Positions 25,809 through 36,609 of a stretch of 64,000 nucleotides of DNA are shown piece after piece. This stretch comes from Pseudomonas sp. AKS31 (GTDB lineage: Bacteria > Pseudomonadota > Gammaproteobacteria > Pseudomonadales > Pseudomonadaceae), in NCBI RefSeq assembly GCF_023634765.1, contig NZ_JAMLFX010000001.1:202653-266652 (forward strand), written 5' to 3'. Below the pieces are notes generated by a model. The model was given only the letters and a program-made list of their open reading frames with translations. It was not told the origin of the DNA and made no database searches. Position numbers and translations under genes: made by a program. Position 1 is the first letter of the stretch. Each line of letters begins with the position of its first letter.

Positions 25809-27242
25809 TTAAGGCCGCGCCTTGAGCTGCGCTTCGGCAGCCTTGGCCAGATCCGGCGGGAGGAAATCCTTGTCCGGGTTGTAGTCGGCTTTCAGATAAC
25901 GCCGCAGGTCTTCCAGATCCCCGGGGTTCAATGTCCCCGCTGCCTGCTTCAAACGCAGGTTATCGAGGATGTAGTCGTAGCGGGTGTTGTTGTAGTTGCG
26001 CACCGAGGTGTACAGCTGACGCTGTGCATCGAGCACGTCAACGATGTTGCGCGTGCCGACCTGATACCCAATCTCGGTAGCTTCCACCGCGCTCTGGTTG
26101 GAAATGATCGATTGACGCCGCGCCTGCACCTGCTCGACGTCGGTGTTCACCGCGCGGTGCAGGTTGCGGGTGTTCTCGACGACCTGCCGGCGCAGGGATT
26201 CGCGTTGTTGTTCGCTCTGGTTCAGTTGCTCATAAGACTGGCGCACTTGCGAGCTGGTCAGCCCGCCGCTGTAGATCGGGATGTTCAGTTGCAGGCCGAC
26301 CGTACTCTGCTCGACGTTGTCACGGTACGGTACGCCAAAGGCGTTCGGGTTGGAAAAGCCGAGGGCGTCGTTGTCACCCTTTTCGTATTTGGCCACGGCA
26401 TCGAGGGTCGGCAAATGGCCGGCCTTGCGCTGCTTGAGGGTTTGCTCGGCGGAGCTGACCGCGTAATTGCTGGCGAGCAGATTGAGGTTCTGTCGCGCCG
26501 CCGTGTCGACCCAGGATTTCGCATCGTTGGGCGCCGGCGGCAGGATCGGCAGCGTGTGGACGATGCCCTGAATCGAGTTGTACTGGCGGTTGGTCAGGGT
26601 GATCAGCGCTTCGAACGCATCATCGACCTGGCGCTGCGCAACGATACGGTTGGCCCGTGCGGTGTCGTAGCTGGCTTGCGATTGCAGCACGTCGGTCTTG
26701 TCCGACAGGCCGACATCGAAGCGCTCATTGGACTGATCGAGCTGGCGCTTGAACGCGGCTTCTTCAGCCTTGGTCGAGGCGAGGTTGTCCTGGCTGCGCA
26801 GCACGTTGAAATAGCTTTCGGCCGATTGCAGGATCAGGTTCTGCTCGGTCGCCGACAGTTGCAACGCGGCTTGTTCGTTGACGTCTTTGGCCGCCTGGTA
26901 CTGGAACCAGCGATCGGCGCGGAACAGCGGCTGGGCCAGCGTCGCCTGATAGGAATGCGCACTGCGGTTGGCGGTGGCCGAGGGCTGATCGATTGAGGTA
27001 CGCACATTGGCCACCTCAGCGCCGCCCGACAGGTTCGGCAGCAGCCCGGCGCGGGCCTGCGGCACCACTTCTTTCTGGGCGCCGTACTGGGCACGGGCGG
27101 CGGCGAGATCGGCGTTGTTGTCGACCGCCTCCTGATAGACGCTGACCAGATCGGTTTTGGTCGACAAGGGCGCTTCTGCTGCCCAGGCCATTGCGTTGGA
27201 CGCACAAGACACGGCAAGAGCCAGTGAAAGTTTGCGCAGCAT
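25809..27242 (-). CDS. tolC: Outer membrane efflux channel, TolC family
   Basis: A 477-residue outer membrane factor with a signal peptide (LRKLSLALAVSCASNAMAWA, cleavage near residue 22) and two repeats of the efflux-protein domain rich in long coiled-coil helices. Family motifs include the C-terminal repeat EIGYQVGTRNIVDVLDAQRQ. It forms the trimeric exit duct of type I secretion and RND/MFS efflux systems. Starts further upstream (to 27398) are in frame, but ATG 27242 begins the signal peptide. The gene is alone on the minus strand, convergent with waaA. Confidence 0.93.
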   Translation of the reverse strand: MLRKLSLALAVSCASNAMAWAAEAPLSTKTDLVSVYQEAVDNNADLAAARAQYGAQKEVVPQARAGLLPNLSGGAEVANVRTSIDQPSATANRSAHSYQATLAQPLFRADRWFQYQAAKDVNEQAALQLSATEQNLILQSAESYFNVLRSQDNLASTKAEEAAFKRQLDQSNERFDVGLSDKTDVLQSQASYDTARANRIVAQRQVDDAFEALITLTNRQYNSIQGIVHTLPILPPAPNDAKSWVDTAARQNLNLLASNYAVSSAEQTLKQRKAGHLPTLDAVAKYEKGDNDALGFSNPNAFGVPYRDNVEQSTVGLQLNIPIYSGGLTSSQVRQSYEQLNQSEQQRESLRRQVVENTRNLHRAVNTDVEQVQARRQSIISNQSAVEATEIGYQVGTRNIVDVLDAQRQLYTSVRNYNNTRYDYILDNLRLKQAAGTLNPGDLEDLRRYLKADYNPDKDFLPPDLAKAAEAQLKARP

Positions 27243-27414
27243 GAGGCGATCCCTAGCATTAATATTATGGAAGTAATCCGGGCGCCAAAGGTAAGGCGCA
27301 GGCCCCACAGCGTCAAGGCGTGGCGGGGCAAAGCGAGTGTAGTTGCGCAATCGCCTCACAACAATCGGCCAAGCCCCTGTATTTATGCCATTCATCACGG
27401 TGTTTACTGCGGTG

Positions 27415-27444
27415 TTGGCGTTCTTTGCCGGTTGTGTCTAGACT
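27415..27444 (+). promoter_or_regulatory. Putative sigma70 promoter of the thiC leader
   Basis: TTGGCG at 27415-27420 and TAGACT at 27439-27444 are separated by 18 bases. Transcription would begin near 27450, just before the first conserved bases of the TPP riboswitch. The fit is moderate and the position supports it. Confidence 0.45.
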
Positions 27445-27452
27445 GGCCGGGT

Positions 27453-29590
<2,138 letters not shown>

Positions 29591-29599
29591 CCCCGTACT

Positions 29600-29630
29600 G
29601 ATCGTTCCCACGCAGAGCGTGGGAACGATC
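29600..29630. repeat. Perfect 14-base inverted repeat between thiC and cytX-like gene
   Basis: Arms GATCGTTCCCACGC and its complement flank AGA. This GTTCCCACGC/GCGTGGGAAC palindrome is a common intergenic repeat in fluorescent pseudomonads. As RNA it would be a very stable hairpin, but no T-run follows, so a role in termination is doubtful; it could stabilise the thiC mRNA end. Confidence 0.85.
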
Positions 29631-29666
29631 ACAACACAACAAAAATGTCCCTCTGAGATAACACCC

Positions 29667-30959
29667 TTGAGCATTCAGCCCAGCACCTATTCCCCCGACC
29701 TCGCCGTGCCCGCCGACAAGCGTGTATTCGGCGGTCGCGATCTGTTTTCCCTGTGGTTCTCCCTCGGTATCGGCCTGATGGTTTTGCAGACCGGCGCATT
29801 GCTCGCGCCAGGCCTGGGCCTGTCCGGTTCGCTGTTGGCGATTTTCCTCGGCACGCTGGTCGGCGTTTTGCTGCTGGCCGCTGTCGGCGTGATCGGCAGT
29901 GACACTGGCCTGTCGTCGATGGCCGCGCTGAAACTCAGCCTCGGCAGCAAAGGCGCGAGCCTGCCGGCGCTGCTCAACCTGCTGCAATTGATCGGTTGGG
30001 GCTCGTTCGAAATCATCGTCATGCGCGACGCCGCCAGCCTGCTCGGCACTCGTGCGTTCAGCGAAGGTTCGTTGTGGTCGAACCCGGTGTTGTGGACGCT
30101 GTTTTTCGGTGCGCTGGCAACCTTGCTCGCGGTCAGCGGGCCGCTGACATTTGTGCGCCAGATCCTGCGCAAGTGGGGCATCTGGCTGTTGCTGGCGGCG
30201 TGCCTGTGGCTGACCTGGAACCTGTTCGTCAAAGCCGATCTGGCCGATCTCTGGTCGCGTGCCGGTGACGGTTCGATGCCGTTCGCCGTGGGCTTCGACA
30301 TCGCCATCGCGATGCCGCTGTCGTGGTTGCCGCTGATTGCCGACTACTCGCGTTTCGGCAAGCGTGCGAAGAATGTCTTTGGTGGCACTGCCATCGGTTT
30401 CTTCATCGGCAACTTCTGGCTGATGAGCCTCGGCGTCGCCTACACCCTGGCGTTCGCGCCGAGCGGTGAAGTCAACGCGCTGCTGCTCGCATTGGCCGGT
30501 GCCGGACTGGGCATTCCGTTGCTGCTGATTCTGCTCGATGAGTCGGAAAACGCTTTCGCCGACATTCATTCGGCAGCGGTATCGAGCGGGATTCTGTTGC
30601 GTCTGAAAGTCGAGCATCTGGCTTTGGCTATTGGTGTGCTCTGCACGCTGATCGCCCTGCTGGCGCCATTGGCGCAGTACCAGAATTTCCTGCTGTTGAT
30701 CGGCTCGGTGTTTGCGCCGCTGTTCGGCGTGGTGCTGGTCGATCACTTCATCCTGCGCAAGCGCAGTGCTCAAGTCGCGTCAGCCGCGTTGCGCTGGCCG
30801 GCGTTGTTGGCGTGGCTGGGTGGCGTGAGCACCTATCACTTGCTGGCGAATCTGTATCCGGATGTCGGCGCAACCCTGCCGGCGCTGGTGCTGGCAGGGC
30901 TGTTGCAGCTGGTGCTGGGCCGGGCCTTCAGTTACGGCCGGGAAACAGCTCGGGCTTGA
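29667..30959 (+). CDS. cytX: Purine/cytosine permease family transporter, probable HMP transporter CytX
   Basis: A 430-residue NCS1-family membrane protein with about twelve hydrophobic segments. It begins GGRDLFSLWFSLGIGLMVLQTGALL and has SWLPLIADYSRFGKRAKN in the middle, a family signature. Its place next to thiC supports CytX, the hydroxymethylpyrimidine salvage transporter of thiamine synthesis. TTG 29667 is preferred; the longer reading from 29619 would begin inside the palindrome. Whether it shares the thiC transcript is not clear from sequence. Confidence 0.82.
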   Translation: MSIQPSTYSPDLAVPADKRVFGGRDLFSLWFSLGIGLMVLQTGALLAPGLGLSGSLLAIFLGTLVGVLLLAAVGVIGSDTGLSSMAALKLSLGSKGASLPALLNLLQLIGWGSFEIIVMRDAASLLGTRAFSEGSLWSNPVLWTLFFGALATLLAVSGPLTFVRQILRKWGIWLLLAACLWLTWNLFVKADLADLWSRAGDGSMPFAVGFDIAIAMPLSWLPLIADYSRFGKRAKNVFGGTAIGFFIGNFWLMSLGVAYTLAFAPSGEVNALLLALAGAGLGIPLLLILLDESENAFADIHSAAVSSGILLRLKVEHLALAIGVLCTLIALLAPLAQYQNFLLLIGSVFAPLFGVVLVDHFILRKRSAQVASAALRWPALLAWLGGVSTYHLLANLYPDVGATLPALVLAGLLQLVLGRAFSYGRETARA

Positions 30960-31674
30960 GAATGCCGTTCAGACGCGGGTAAGGGATCTTCAGTTCGACG
31001 TGGCCCAGCGCGTAAGGCGCAATGGTGCTCACGTCGTACTTGAGGATCACGCCGCCATAGGTCAGCGCCACGTTCGGGGTTTTCACGAACGGCCAGCTCT
31101 TCACAAAGTCCGCTTCCTGGTCGAGCTTGGTGCTGATCAACCAACTGTTGTGCGCCACTTGCGCCGCTTTCCAGAACGCCTCTTCCTGACCCGGCACGAG
31201 CATGTCGGACAGGTTCAGCACTTTGTGTTGCTGGCGCGAATAGTTGATGAAACCGCGACCCGGTGTGCCATGCGCGCCGCCGGTGTCGAGGTAGCTCGAC
31301 AACTCGATGATCACCAAGCCGTCATGCTGCTCGCGTACTTTCGCTTGCAGGTAGCTGCTGTTGCGCGGGCCGGCGCTGGCCAGAAATTGCTCGCGGTAGG
31401 CCGCCAGGGTTGGCGCCACCGGGGCGTTTTGCTCGGTGCGGGTCATTTGCAGCAGGCGTTTTTCGATGATGCCGTCCAGCGCAGGTTCGGCCGGGAAACG
31501 CAGGGTATCGATGTTCACCAGCGGGCAATCCGGGTTGGAACAGCCCGGTTTCAGTTGTTCCGACGCATCGCGGGTGGTTTCCAGCGGTGTGCGGTAGTTG
31601 GGCTGGAACAGGCTTGCGCACGCGCCGAGGGTCAGGGCGATGGCGGCCACGGAGGCAATTTTGAAAAGCGACAT
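30928..31674 (-). CDS. DUF3298/RsiV-type lipoprotein
   Basis: A 248-residue protein with a lipoprotein signal (SLFKIASVAAIALTLGAC, lipobox LGAC at residues 16-19). The remainder resembles DUF3298/DUF4163 proteins such as the periplasmic part of RsiV: a segment with LDTGGAHGTPGRGFINYS and a C-terminal LKYDVSTIAPYALGHVELKIPY. It is probably a periplasmic lipid-anchored protein of unknown role. It is convergent with the cytX-like gene, overlapping its 3' end by about 32 bases. ATG 31674 is chosen over upstream starts because it begins the signal peptide. Confidence 0.8.
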   Translation of the reverse strand: MSLFKIASVAAIALTLGACASLFQPNYRTPLETTRDASEQLKPGCSNPDCPLVNIDTLRFPAEPALDGIIEKRLLQMTRTEQNAPVAPTLAAYREQFLASAGPRNSSYLQAKVREQHDGLVIIELSSYLDTGGAHGTPGRGFINYSRQQHKVLNLSDMLVPGQEEAFWKAAQVAHNSWLISTKLDQEADFVKSWPFVKTPNVALTYGGVILKYDVSTIAPYALGHVELKIPYPRLNGILKPELFPGRN

Positions 31675-31902
31675 GGGCGTCCTTTCGAAAGCAGGGGAAG
31701 GCAAAAAGATATCCGCTTCGACTCTCGCAGAAGCAGTCAGTTCGCCACTAAGCTAATTAGAGTGGGTTTCGCCGCCACCGTCCATCCCGCTGACGGTAAA
31801 GGGGCTGCATCAAACCGTGCGGGCGCGTTAGGATGGCGCGAAGTCGAGGCTGCCGGTCACACGAAGGCACCTCGTAATGGATCTGCAGTAAAGAGGATGC
31901 TC

Positions 31903-32520
31903 ATGACTGATTTTGCCAACGCCATTCCGACCACCGTCGACGTCGTGCGACGCGAGCGCTGCTACGAGGGTTTTTACAAACTCGAGCGTTTGCACCTGCG
32001 CCATGAATTGTTCGCCGGTGGCATGAGCCGCGAGATCAACCGTGAAATCTTCGTGCGCCACGACGCCGTGTGCGTGTTGCCTTACGATCCGCAGCGCGAT
32101 GAAGTGGTGCTGATCGAGCAGTTTCGCGTCGGCGCCATGGGCAAGGCTGACAACCCGTGGCTGGTCGAACTGGTCGCCGGTCTGATCGACAAGGATGAGC
32201 AACCGGAAGAAGTTGCTCACCGCGAGGCACAGGAGGAAGCTGGTCTGGACATCAAGGCTCTGTGGCCAATGACCAAATATTTCCCGTCGCCGGGGGGCAG
32301 CAACGAATTCGTGCATTTGTATCTGGGGCGTTGCAGTACCGACGGCGTTGGCGGCCTGCATGGCCTGGAAGAAGAGGCAGAAGATATCCGCGTCACGGTC
32401 TGGGCTTTTGAAGATGCCTTGCAGGCCGTCCGTGACGGACGCATTGCCAACGCGGCGAGCATCATCGCTTTGCAGTGGCTGGCGCTGAACCGCGCCGAAG
32501 TGAGGGGGTTATGGTCGTAA
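31903..32520 (+). CDS. nudF: ADP-ribose pyrophosphatase (Nudix)
   Basis: A 205-residue Nudix hydrolase that cleaves ADP-ribose to AMP and ribose-5-phosphate. The Nudix box is intact: GLIDKDEQPEEVAHREAQEE followed by AGL. The upstream VLIEQFRVGA and downstream YFPSPGGSNEFVHLY blocks are typical of NudF. ATG 31903 gives the usual N-terminus; an ATG at 31897 is an alternative. It begins a group nudF, DUF1249, cpdA, yqiA, parE whose order is conserved in gammaproteobacteria (yqiE-yqiB-cpdA-yqiA-parE). Confidence 0.93.
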   Translation: MTDFANAIPTTVDVVRRERCYEGFYKLERLHLRHELFAGGMSREINREIFVRHDAVCVLPYDPQRDEVVLIEQFRVGAMGKADNPWLVELVAGLIDKDEQPEEVAHREAQEEAGLDIKALWPMTKYFPSPGGSNEFVHLYLGRCSTDGVGGLHGLEEEAEDIRVTVWAFEDALQAVRDGRIANAASIIALQWLALNRAEVRGLWS

Positions 32521-32963
32521 ACAAGTTGCGCGATCGCTATCGAGTCGACCTTGCGGGGCTGCAAGCCGCCTGCGAGGCCAACTACGCGCGCCTGATGCGA
32601 CTGTTGCCGGACATGCGCAACGATCCCGAGGCGCGGCGCATTGCCGTGACCCAGGGCGAGCAGATGCTCGGCGTGCTGACCCTCGAAGTGCTGCAGACCT
32701 GCCCGTACACCACCACCTTGCAAGTGCGTCAGGAACACAGCCTGCCATGGCTGCCGGTGCCGCAACTGGAAGTGCAGGTGTATCACGACGCGCGCATGGC
32801 CGAAGTGATCAGCGCCGAACATGCACGGCGCTTTCGCGGCATCTATCCTTACCCGAATGCAGCCATGCATCAGCCGGATGAAAAGGCCCAGCTCAATCTG
32901 TTCCTGGGGGAATGGCTGAGCCATTGTCTGGCGTTGGGGCACGAGTACGAAGTCGTACGCTAG
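32511..32963 (+). CDS. DUF1249 protein (YqiB-like)
   Basis: A 150-residue cytoplasmic protein of the DUF1249/YqiB family. Typical segments are YRVDLAGLQAACEANYARL at the N-terminus and YPYPNAAMHQPDEKAQLNLF near the C-terminus. Function is unknown. ATG 32511 lies within the last ten bases of nudF; the longer reading from 32475 is not needed. It lies between nudF and cpdA as in E. coli, supporting orthology. Confidence 0.85.
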   Translation: MVVNKLRDRYRVDLAGLQAACEANYARLMRLLPDMRNDPEARRIAVTQGEQMLGVLTLEVLQTCPYTTTLQVRQEHSLPWLPVPQLEVQVYHDARMAEVISAEHARRFRGIYPYPNAAMHQPDEKAQLNLFLGEWLSHCLALGHEYEVVR

Positions 32964-33062
32964 TTGTGAACTGCGTCCGGTTCGGCGGTTTCCTCTTTGC
33001 GTGATCCCCCAGCATAATTGCGGCACTTGATCGATTCCGTGCTTTTGCCTTGGGAGAACGCC

Positions 33063-33878
33063 TTGCCGAGCGTATCCACGTTGACCACCGCCGATGCGGC
33101 GATGCTTGTGCAGCTGTCCGACAGCCATCTGTTTGCTGGAACGGATGGCTCGCTGCTGGGCATGAACACCCGCGAGAGCCTGCAAAAGGTCATCGAACTG
33201 GTACTTGGGCAACAGCCGCAGATCGACCTGATTCTGGCCACTGGCGATATTTCCCAGGACGGCACGCTGGAGTCGTATCAACAGTTTCGCCAGATGAGCG
33301 CGCAGATCGATGCGCCGGCGCGCTGGATACCCGGTAATCACGATGAGCCACAGATCATGGCGGTTGCCGCCGTGCAAAGCGCATTGCTGGAACCGATTGT
33401 GGACATCGGCAACTGGCGGGTGACGATGCTGGATTCGGCTGTACCCGGCTCAGTGCCGGGGTATTTGCAGGACGATCAATTGCAGCTGCTGGCCCGTTCG
33501 CTGAGCGAAGCGCCGGAGCGGCATCATCTGGTGTGCTTTCACCATCATCCGGTTCCGATTGGCTGCGCGTGGATGGAGCCAATTGGTTTGCGCAATCCTG
33601 AAGCGTTTTTCGAGGTGCTGGATCGTTTTCCACAGGCCCGTGCGGTGTTGTGGGGACATGTGCATCAGGAGATTGATCGCCAGCGCAATGGCGTGCGACT
33701 GATGGCTTCGCCTTCGACGTGCATTCAGTTTGAGCCGGGCAGTGAGGATTTCAAGGTGGGGGAGCAGGCGCCGGGGTATCGCTGGTTACGGCTGTTGCCG
33801 GATGGGCGGCTGGAAACTGGCGTGGAACGCGTCATCAATTTCGCCTTCACCGTCGACTACGGCTCTGACGGCTATTGA
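33063..33878 (+). CDS. cpdA: 3',5'-cyclic AMP phosphodiesterase
   Basis: A 271-residue class III metallophosphoesterase that hydrolyses cAMP. The five metal motifs are visible: LSDSHLF, ATGDISQDG, PGNHDE, CFHHHPVP and GHVHQE. The likely start is TTG 33063, with GGGAG about eight bases upstream; a longer reading from 33018 adds 15 residues without family support. Length is close to E. coli CpdA (275). In Pseudomonas it controls cAMP pools for Vfr-type regulation. Confidence 0.93.
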   Translation: MPSVSTLTTADAAMLVQLSDSHLFAGTDGSLLGMNTRESLQKVIELVLGQQPQIDLILATGDISQDGTLESYQQFRQMSAQIDAPARWIPGNHDEPQIMAVAAVQSALLEPIVDIGNWRVTMLDSAVPGSVPGYLQDDQLQLLARSLSEAPERHHLVCFHHHPVPIGCAWMEPIGLRNPEAFFEVLDRFPQARAVLWGHVHQEIDRQRNGVRLMASPSTCIQFEPGSEDFKVGEQAPGYRWLRLLPDGRLETGVERVINFAFTVDYGSDGY

Positions 33879-33883
33879 TAATC

Positions 33884-33965
33884 CCTGTAGGAGCTGCCGC
33901 AGGCTGCGATCTTTTTATCTTAAAAACAGAATCAAAAGATCGCAGCCTTCGGCAGCTCCTACAGG
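33884..33965. repeat. REP inverted repeat pair between cpdA and yqiA
   Basis: Inverted copies CCTGTAGGAGCTGCCGCAGG... and its near complement with a 30-base AT-rich centre. It has the same core as the repeat at 25722-25798. It is placed directly after the cpdA stop. Confidence 0.9.
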
Positions 33966-34051
33966 ATGCAGCCAGGCATCATTTGGATGGCCCATCCTGC
34001 CCTGACTCCCTGTAAACTCCGCTATCTTTCGCCGACACCCAGGGAGCTCCA

Positions 34052-34660
34052 ATGTCCGGTTCGATCCTCTATATCCACGGTTTCAACAGCGCCCCGGCCT
34101 CGAAAAAGGCCTGTCAGCTGGTCGCGGTGATGGAACAGCTGGGGTTGAGTGAGCAACTGCGTGTCCCGGCCCTGCATCATCACCCGCGTGAAGCCATCGG
34201 TCAGTTGGAACAAGCGATTGCCGAACTGGGCAGCCCGCTGCTGGTGGGAAGCTCACTCGGCGGCTACTATGCGACTCACTTGGCCGAGCGCCATGGCCTG
34301 AAAGCCCTGCTGGTCAACCCGGCGGTCAGCCCGCACCGGATGTTCGACGGCTATCTGGGCCCGCAGAAAAACCTGTACACCGATGAAACCTGGGATTTGA
34401 CCCACGACCACGTCACGGCCCTGGCCGAACTGGAAGTGCCGGCGCCTCAGGAAGCGCAGCGCTATCAGGTATGGTTGCAGACCGGCGATGAAACACTGGA
34501 TTATCGCCTCGCCCAGCAGTATTACCGCGCCTGTGCCTTGCGCATTCAGGCCGGCGGCGACCACAGTTTCCAGGGTTTTGCCGGGCAATTGCCGGCGTTG
34601 CTGAGTTTTGCCGGCATTGGCGCCGATGTGTATCAGGCAATCGATTTCACCGCACTGTGA
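34052..34660 (+). CDS. yqiA: YqiA-like alpha/beta-hydrolase esterase
   Basis: A 202-residue esterase. The nucleophile elbow is GSSLGGYYATHLAE (Ser 69 region), and the C-terminal GGDHSFQGF carries the catalytic His. The N-terminus SILYIHGFNSAPASKK holds the oxyanion-hole HG motif. It lies between cpdA and parE as in E. coli. It acts on short-chain acyl esters in family members; the natural substrate is unknown. Confidence 0.9.
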   Translation: MSGSILYIHGFNSAPASKKACQLVAVMEQLGLSEQLRVPALHHHPREAIGQLEQAIAELGSPLLVGSSLGGYYATHLAERHGLKALLVNPAVSPHRMFDGYLGPQKNLYTDETWDLTHDHVTALAELEVPAPQEAQRYQVWLQTGDETLDYRLAQQYYRACALRIQAGGDHSFQGFAGQLPALLSFAGIGADVYQAIDFTAL

Positions 34661-34701
34661 AGTCTTGCCCCTATTTCATGAATGACTGACGACGAGACCC
34701 T

Positions 34702-36609
34702 ATGGCCACTCCCAGCGCTAGCTCTTATAACGCCGACGCCATCGAAGTCCTCTCGGGCCTCGACCCGGTGCGCAAACGCCCCGGCATGTACACCGACACC
34801 AGTCGGCCGAACCACCTCGCCCAGGAAGTCATCGACAACAGCGTCGACGAAGCACTGGCCGGTCACGCCAGATCGGTGCAGGTCATCCTGCACGCCGACC
34901 ATTCGCTGGAAGTCAGCGATGACGGCCGCGGCATGCCGGTCGACATTCACCCGGAAGAGGGCGTGTCGGGCGTCGAGCTGATCCTCACCAAGCTGCATGC
35001 GGGCGGCAAGTTCTCGAACAAGAACTACCAGTTCTCCGGTGGTCTGCACGGCGTGGGTATTTCTGTGGTCAACGCCTTGTCGACCGAAGTGCGTGTGCGC
35101 GTAAAGCGTGACGGCAACGAATACCAGATGACTTTCGCCGATGGTTATAAGGCTACCGAGCTGGAAATCGTCGGCACCGTCGGCAAGCGCAACACCGGCA
35201 CCAGCGTGTACTTCGCGCCGGATCCGAAGTATTTCGATTCACCGAAATTTTCCATCAGCCGCCTCAAGCACGTGCTCAAGGCCAAGGCTGTGTTGTGCCC
35301 GGGCCTGTTGGTCAGTTTCGAAGACAAAGGCACTGGCGAGAAAGTCGAGTGGCATTACGAAGACGGCCTGCGCTCCTATCTGGTCGATGCGGTCAGCGAG
35401 TTCGAACGCCTGCCGGACGAGCCGTTCTGCGGCGCTTTCGCCGGTAACAAGGAAGCGGTCGACTGGGCGCTGCTGTGGCTGCCGGAAGGTGGCGACGCGG
35501 TGCAGGAAAGCTACGTCAACCTGATCCCGACGGCGCAGGGCGGTACCCACGTCAACGGTTTGCGCCAGGGCCTGCTCGATGCGATGCGCGAGTTCTGCGA
35601 ATTCCGTAGCCTGCTGCCGCGTGGCGTGAAGCTGGCGCCGGAAGACGTCTGGGAGCGCATCGCGTTCGTCCTGTCGATGAAAATGCAGGAACCGCAATTC
35701 TCCGGCCAGACCAAAGAGCGTCTGTCATCGCGTGAAGCGGCGGCATTTGTCTCTGGTGTGGTCAAGGACGCGTTCAGCCTGTGGCTCAACGCCAACCCTG
35801 AAACCGGTCTGGCGCTGGCTGAACTGGCGATCAACAACGCCGGTCGTCGCCTCAAGGCCAGCAAAAAGGTCGAGCGCAAACGCGTTACACAGGGCCCTGC
35901 ATTGCCGGGCAAACTGGCGGACTGCGCCGGGCAGGATCCGATGCGTTCCGAACTGTTCCTCGTCGAAGGTGATTCCGCCGGCGGTTCCGCCAAGCAAGCG
36001 CGGGACAAGGAGTTCCAGGCGATCCTGCCGTTGCGCGGCAAGATCCTCAACACCTGGGAAGTCGACGGCAGCGAAGTGCTGGCCAGCCAGGAAGTGCACA
36101 ACATCGCCGTGGCCATCGGTGTCGATCCGGGTGCGGCGGACATGAGCCAACTGCGTTACGGCAAGATCTGCATCCTCGCTGACGCCGACTCCGACGGACT
36201 GCACATCGCAACCTTGCTGTGCGCGTTGTTCGTCCAGCATTTCCGCCCGCTGGTGGATGCCGGTCACGTCTACGTCGCCATGCCGCCGCTGTACCGCATC
36301 GACCTGGGCAAAGAGATCTACTACGCCCTCGACGAAGCCGAGCGCGACGGCATTCTTGATCGGCTGGTTGCCGAGAAGAAGCGTGGCAAACCACAGGTCA
36401 CCCGATTCAAAGGTCTGGGTGAAATGAACCCGCCGCAACTGCGTGAAACCACCATGGACCCGAACACCCGGCGTCTGGTGCAACTGACGCTGGGCGAAGA
36501 CTTCGCGCAAACCTCGGAAATGATGGACATGCTGCTGGCGAAGAAACGCGCCGGTGACCGCAAGACCTGGCTGGAATCCAAAGGTAACCTCGCCGAGGTG
36601 CTGGCCTGA
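34702..36609 (+). CDS. parE: DNA topoisomerase IV subunit B
   Basis: A 635-residue type II topoisomerase ATPase subunit. It has the GHKL ATP site (EVIDNSVDEALAGHA, DDGRGMPVDIH, GGLHGVGISVVNAL), a transducer domain, and a TOPRIM domain with EGDSAGGSAKQARD and DADSDGLHIATL. It pairs with ParC encoded at 38127 for chromosome decatenation. The stop overlaps the next gene's ATG at 36609, so downstream genes are likely co-transcribed. Confidence 0.97.
   Translation: MATPSASSYNADAIEVLSGLDPVRKRPGMYTDTSRPNHLAQEVIDNSVDEALAGHARSVQVILHADHSLEVSDDGRGMPVDIHPEEGVSGVELILTKLHAGGKFSNKNYQFSGGLHGVGISVVNALSTEVRVRVKRDGNEYQMTFADGYKATELEIVGTVGKRNTGTSVYFAPDPKYFDSPKFSISRLKHVLKAKAVLCPGLLVSFEDKGTGEKVEWHYEDGLRSYLVDAVSEFERLPDEPFCGAFAGNKEAVDWALLWLPEGGDAVQESYVNLIPTAQGGTHVNGLRQGLLDAMREFCEFRSLLPRGVKLAPEDVWERIAFVLSMKMQEPQFSGQTKERLSSREAAAFVSGVVKDAFSLWLNANPETGLALAELAINNAGRRLKASKKVERKRVTQGPALPGKLADCAGQDPMRSELFLVEGDSAGGSAKQARDKEFQAILPLRGKILNTWEVDGSEVLASQEVHNIAVAIGVDPGAADMSQLRYGKICILADADSDGLHIATLLCALFVQHFRPLVDAGHVYVAMPPLYRIDLGKEIYYALDEAERDGILDRLVAEKKRGKPQVTRFKGLGEMNPPQLRETTMDPNTRRLVQLTLGEDFAQTSEMMDMLLAKKRAGDRKTWLESKGNLAEVLA

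Noticed and set aside
29600..29630. Perfect hairpin after thiC as an intrinsic terminator
   Set aside because: No T-run follows, and the palindrome belongs to a dispersed intergenic repeat class.
30862..31902. Extended 552-codon reading of nudF from 30862
   Set aside because: The first 347 codons run antisense through a lipoprotein gene; the Nudix family N-terminus begins at 31903.
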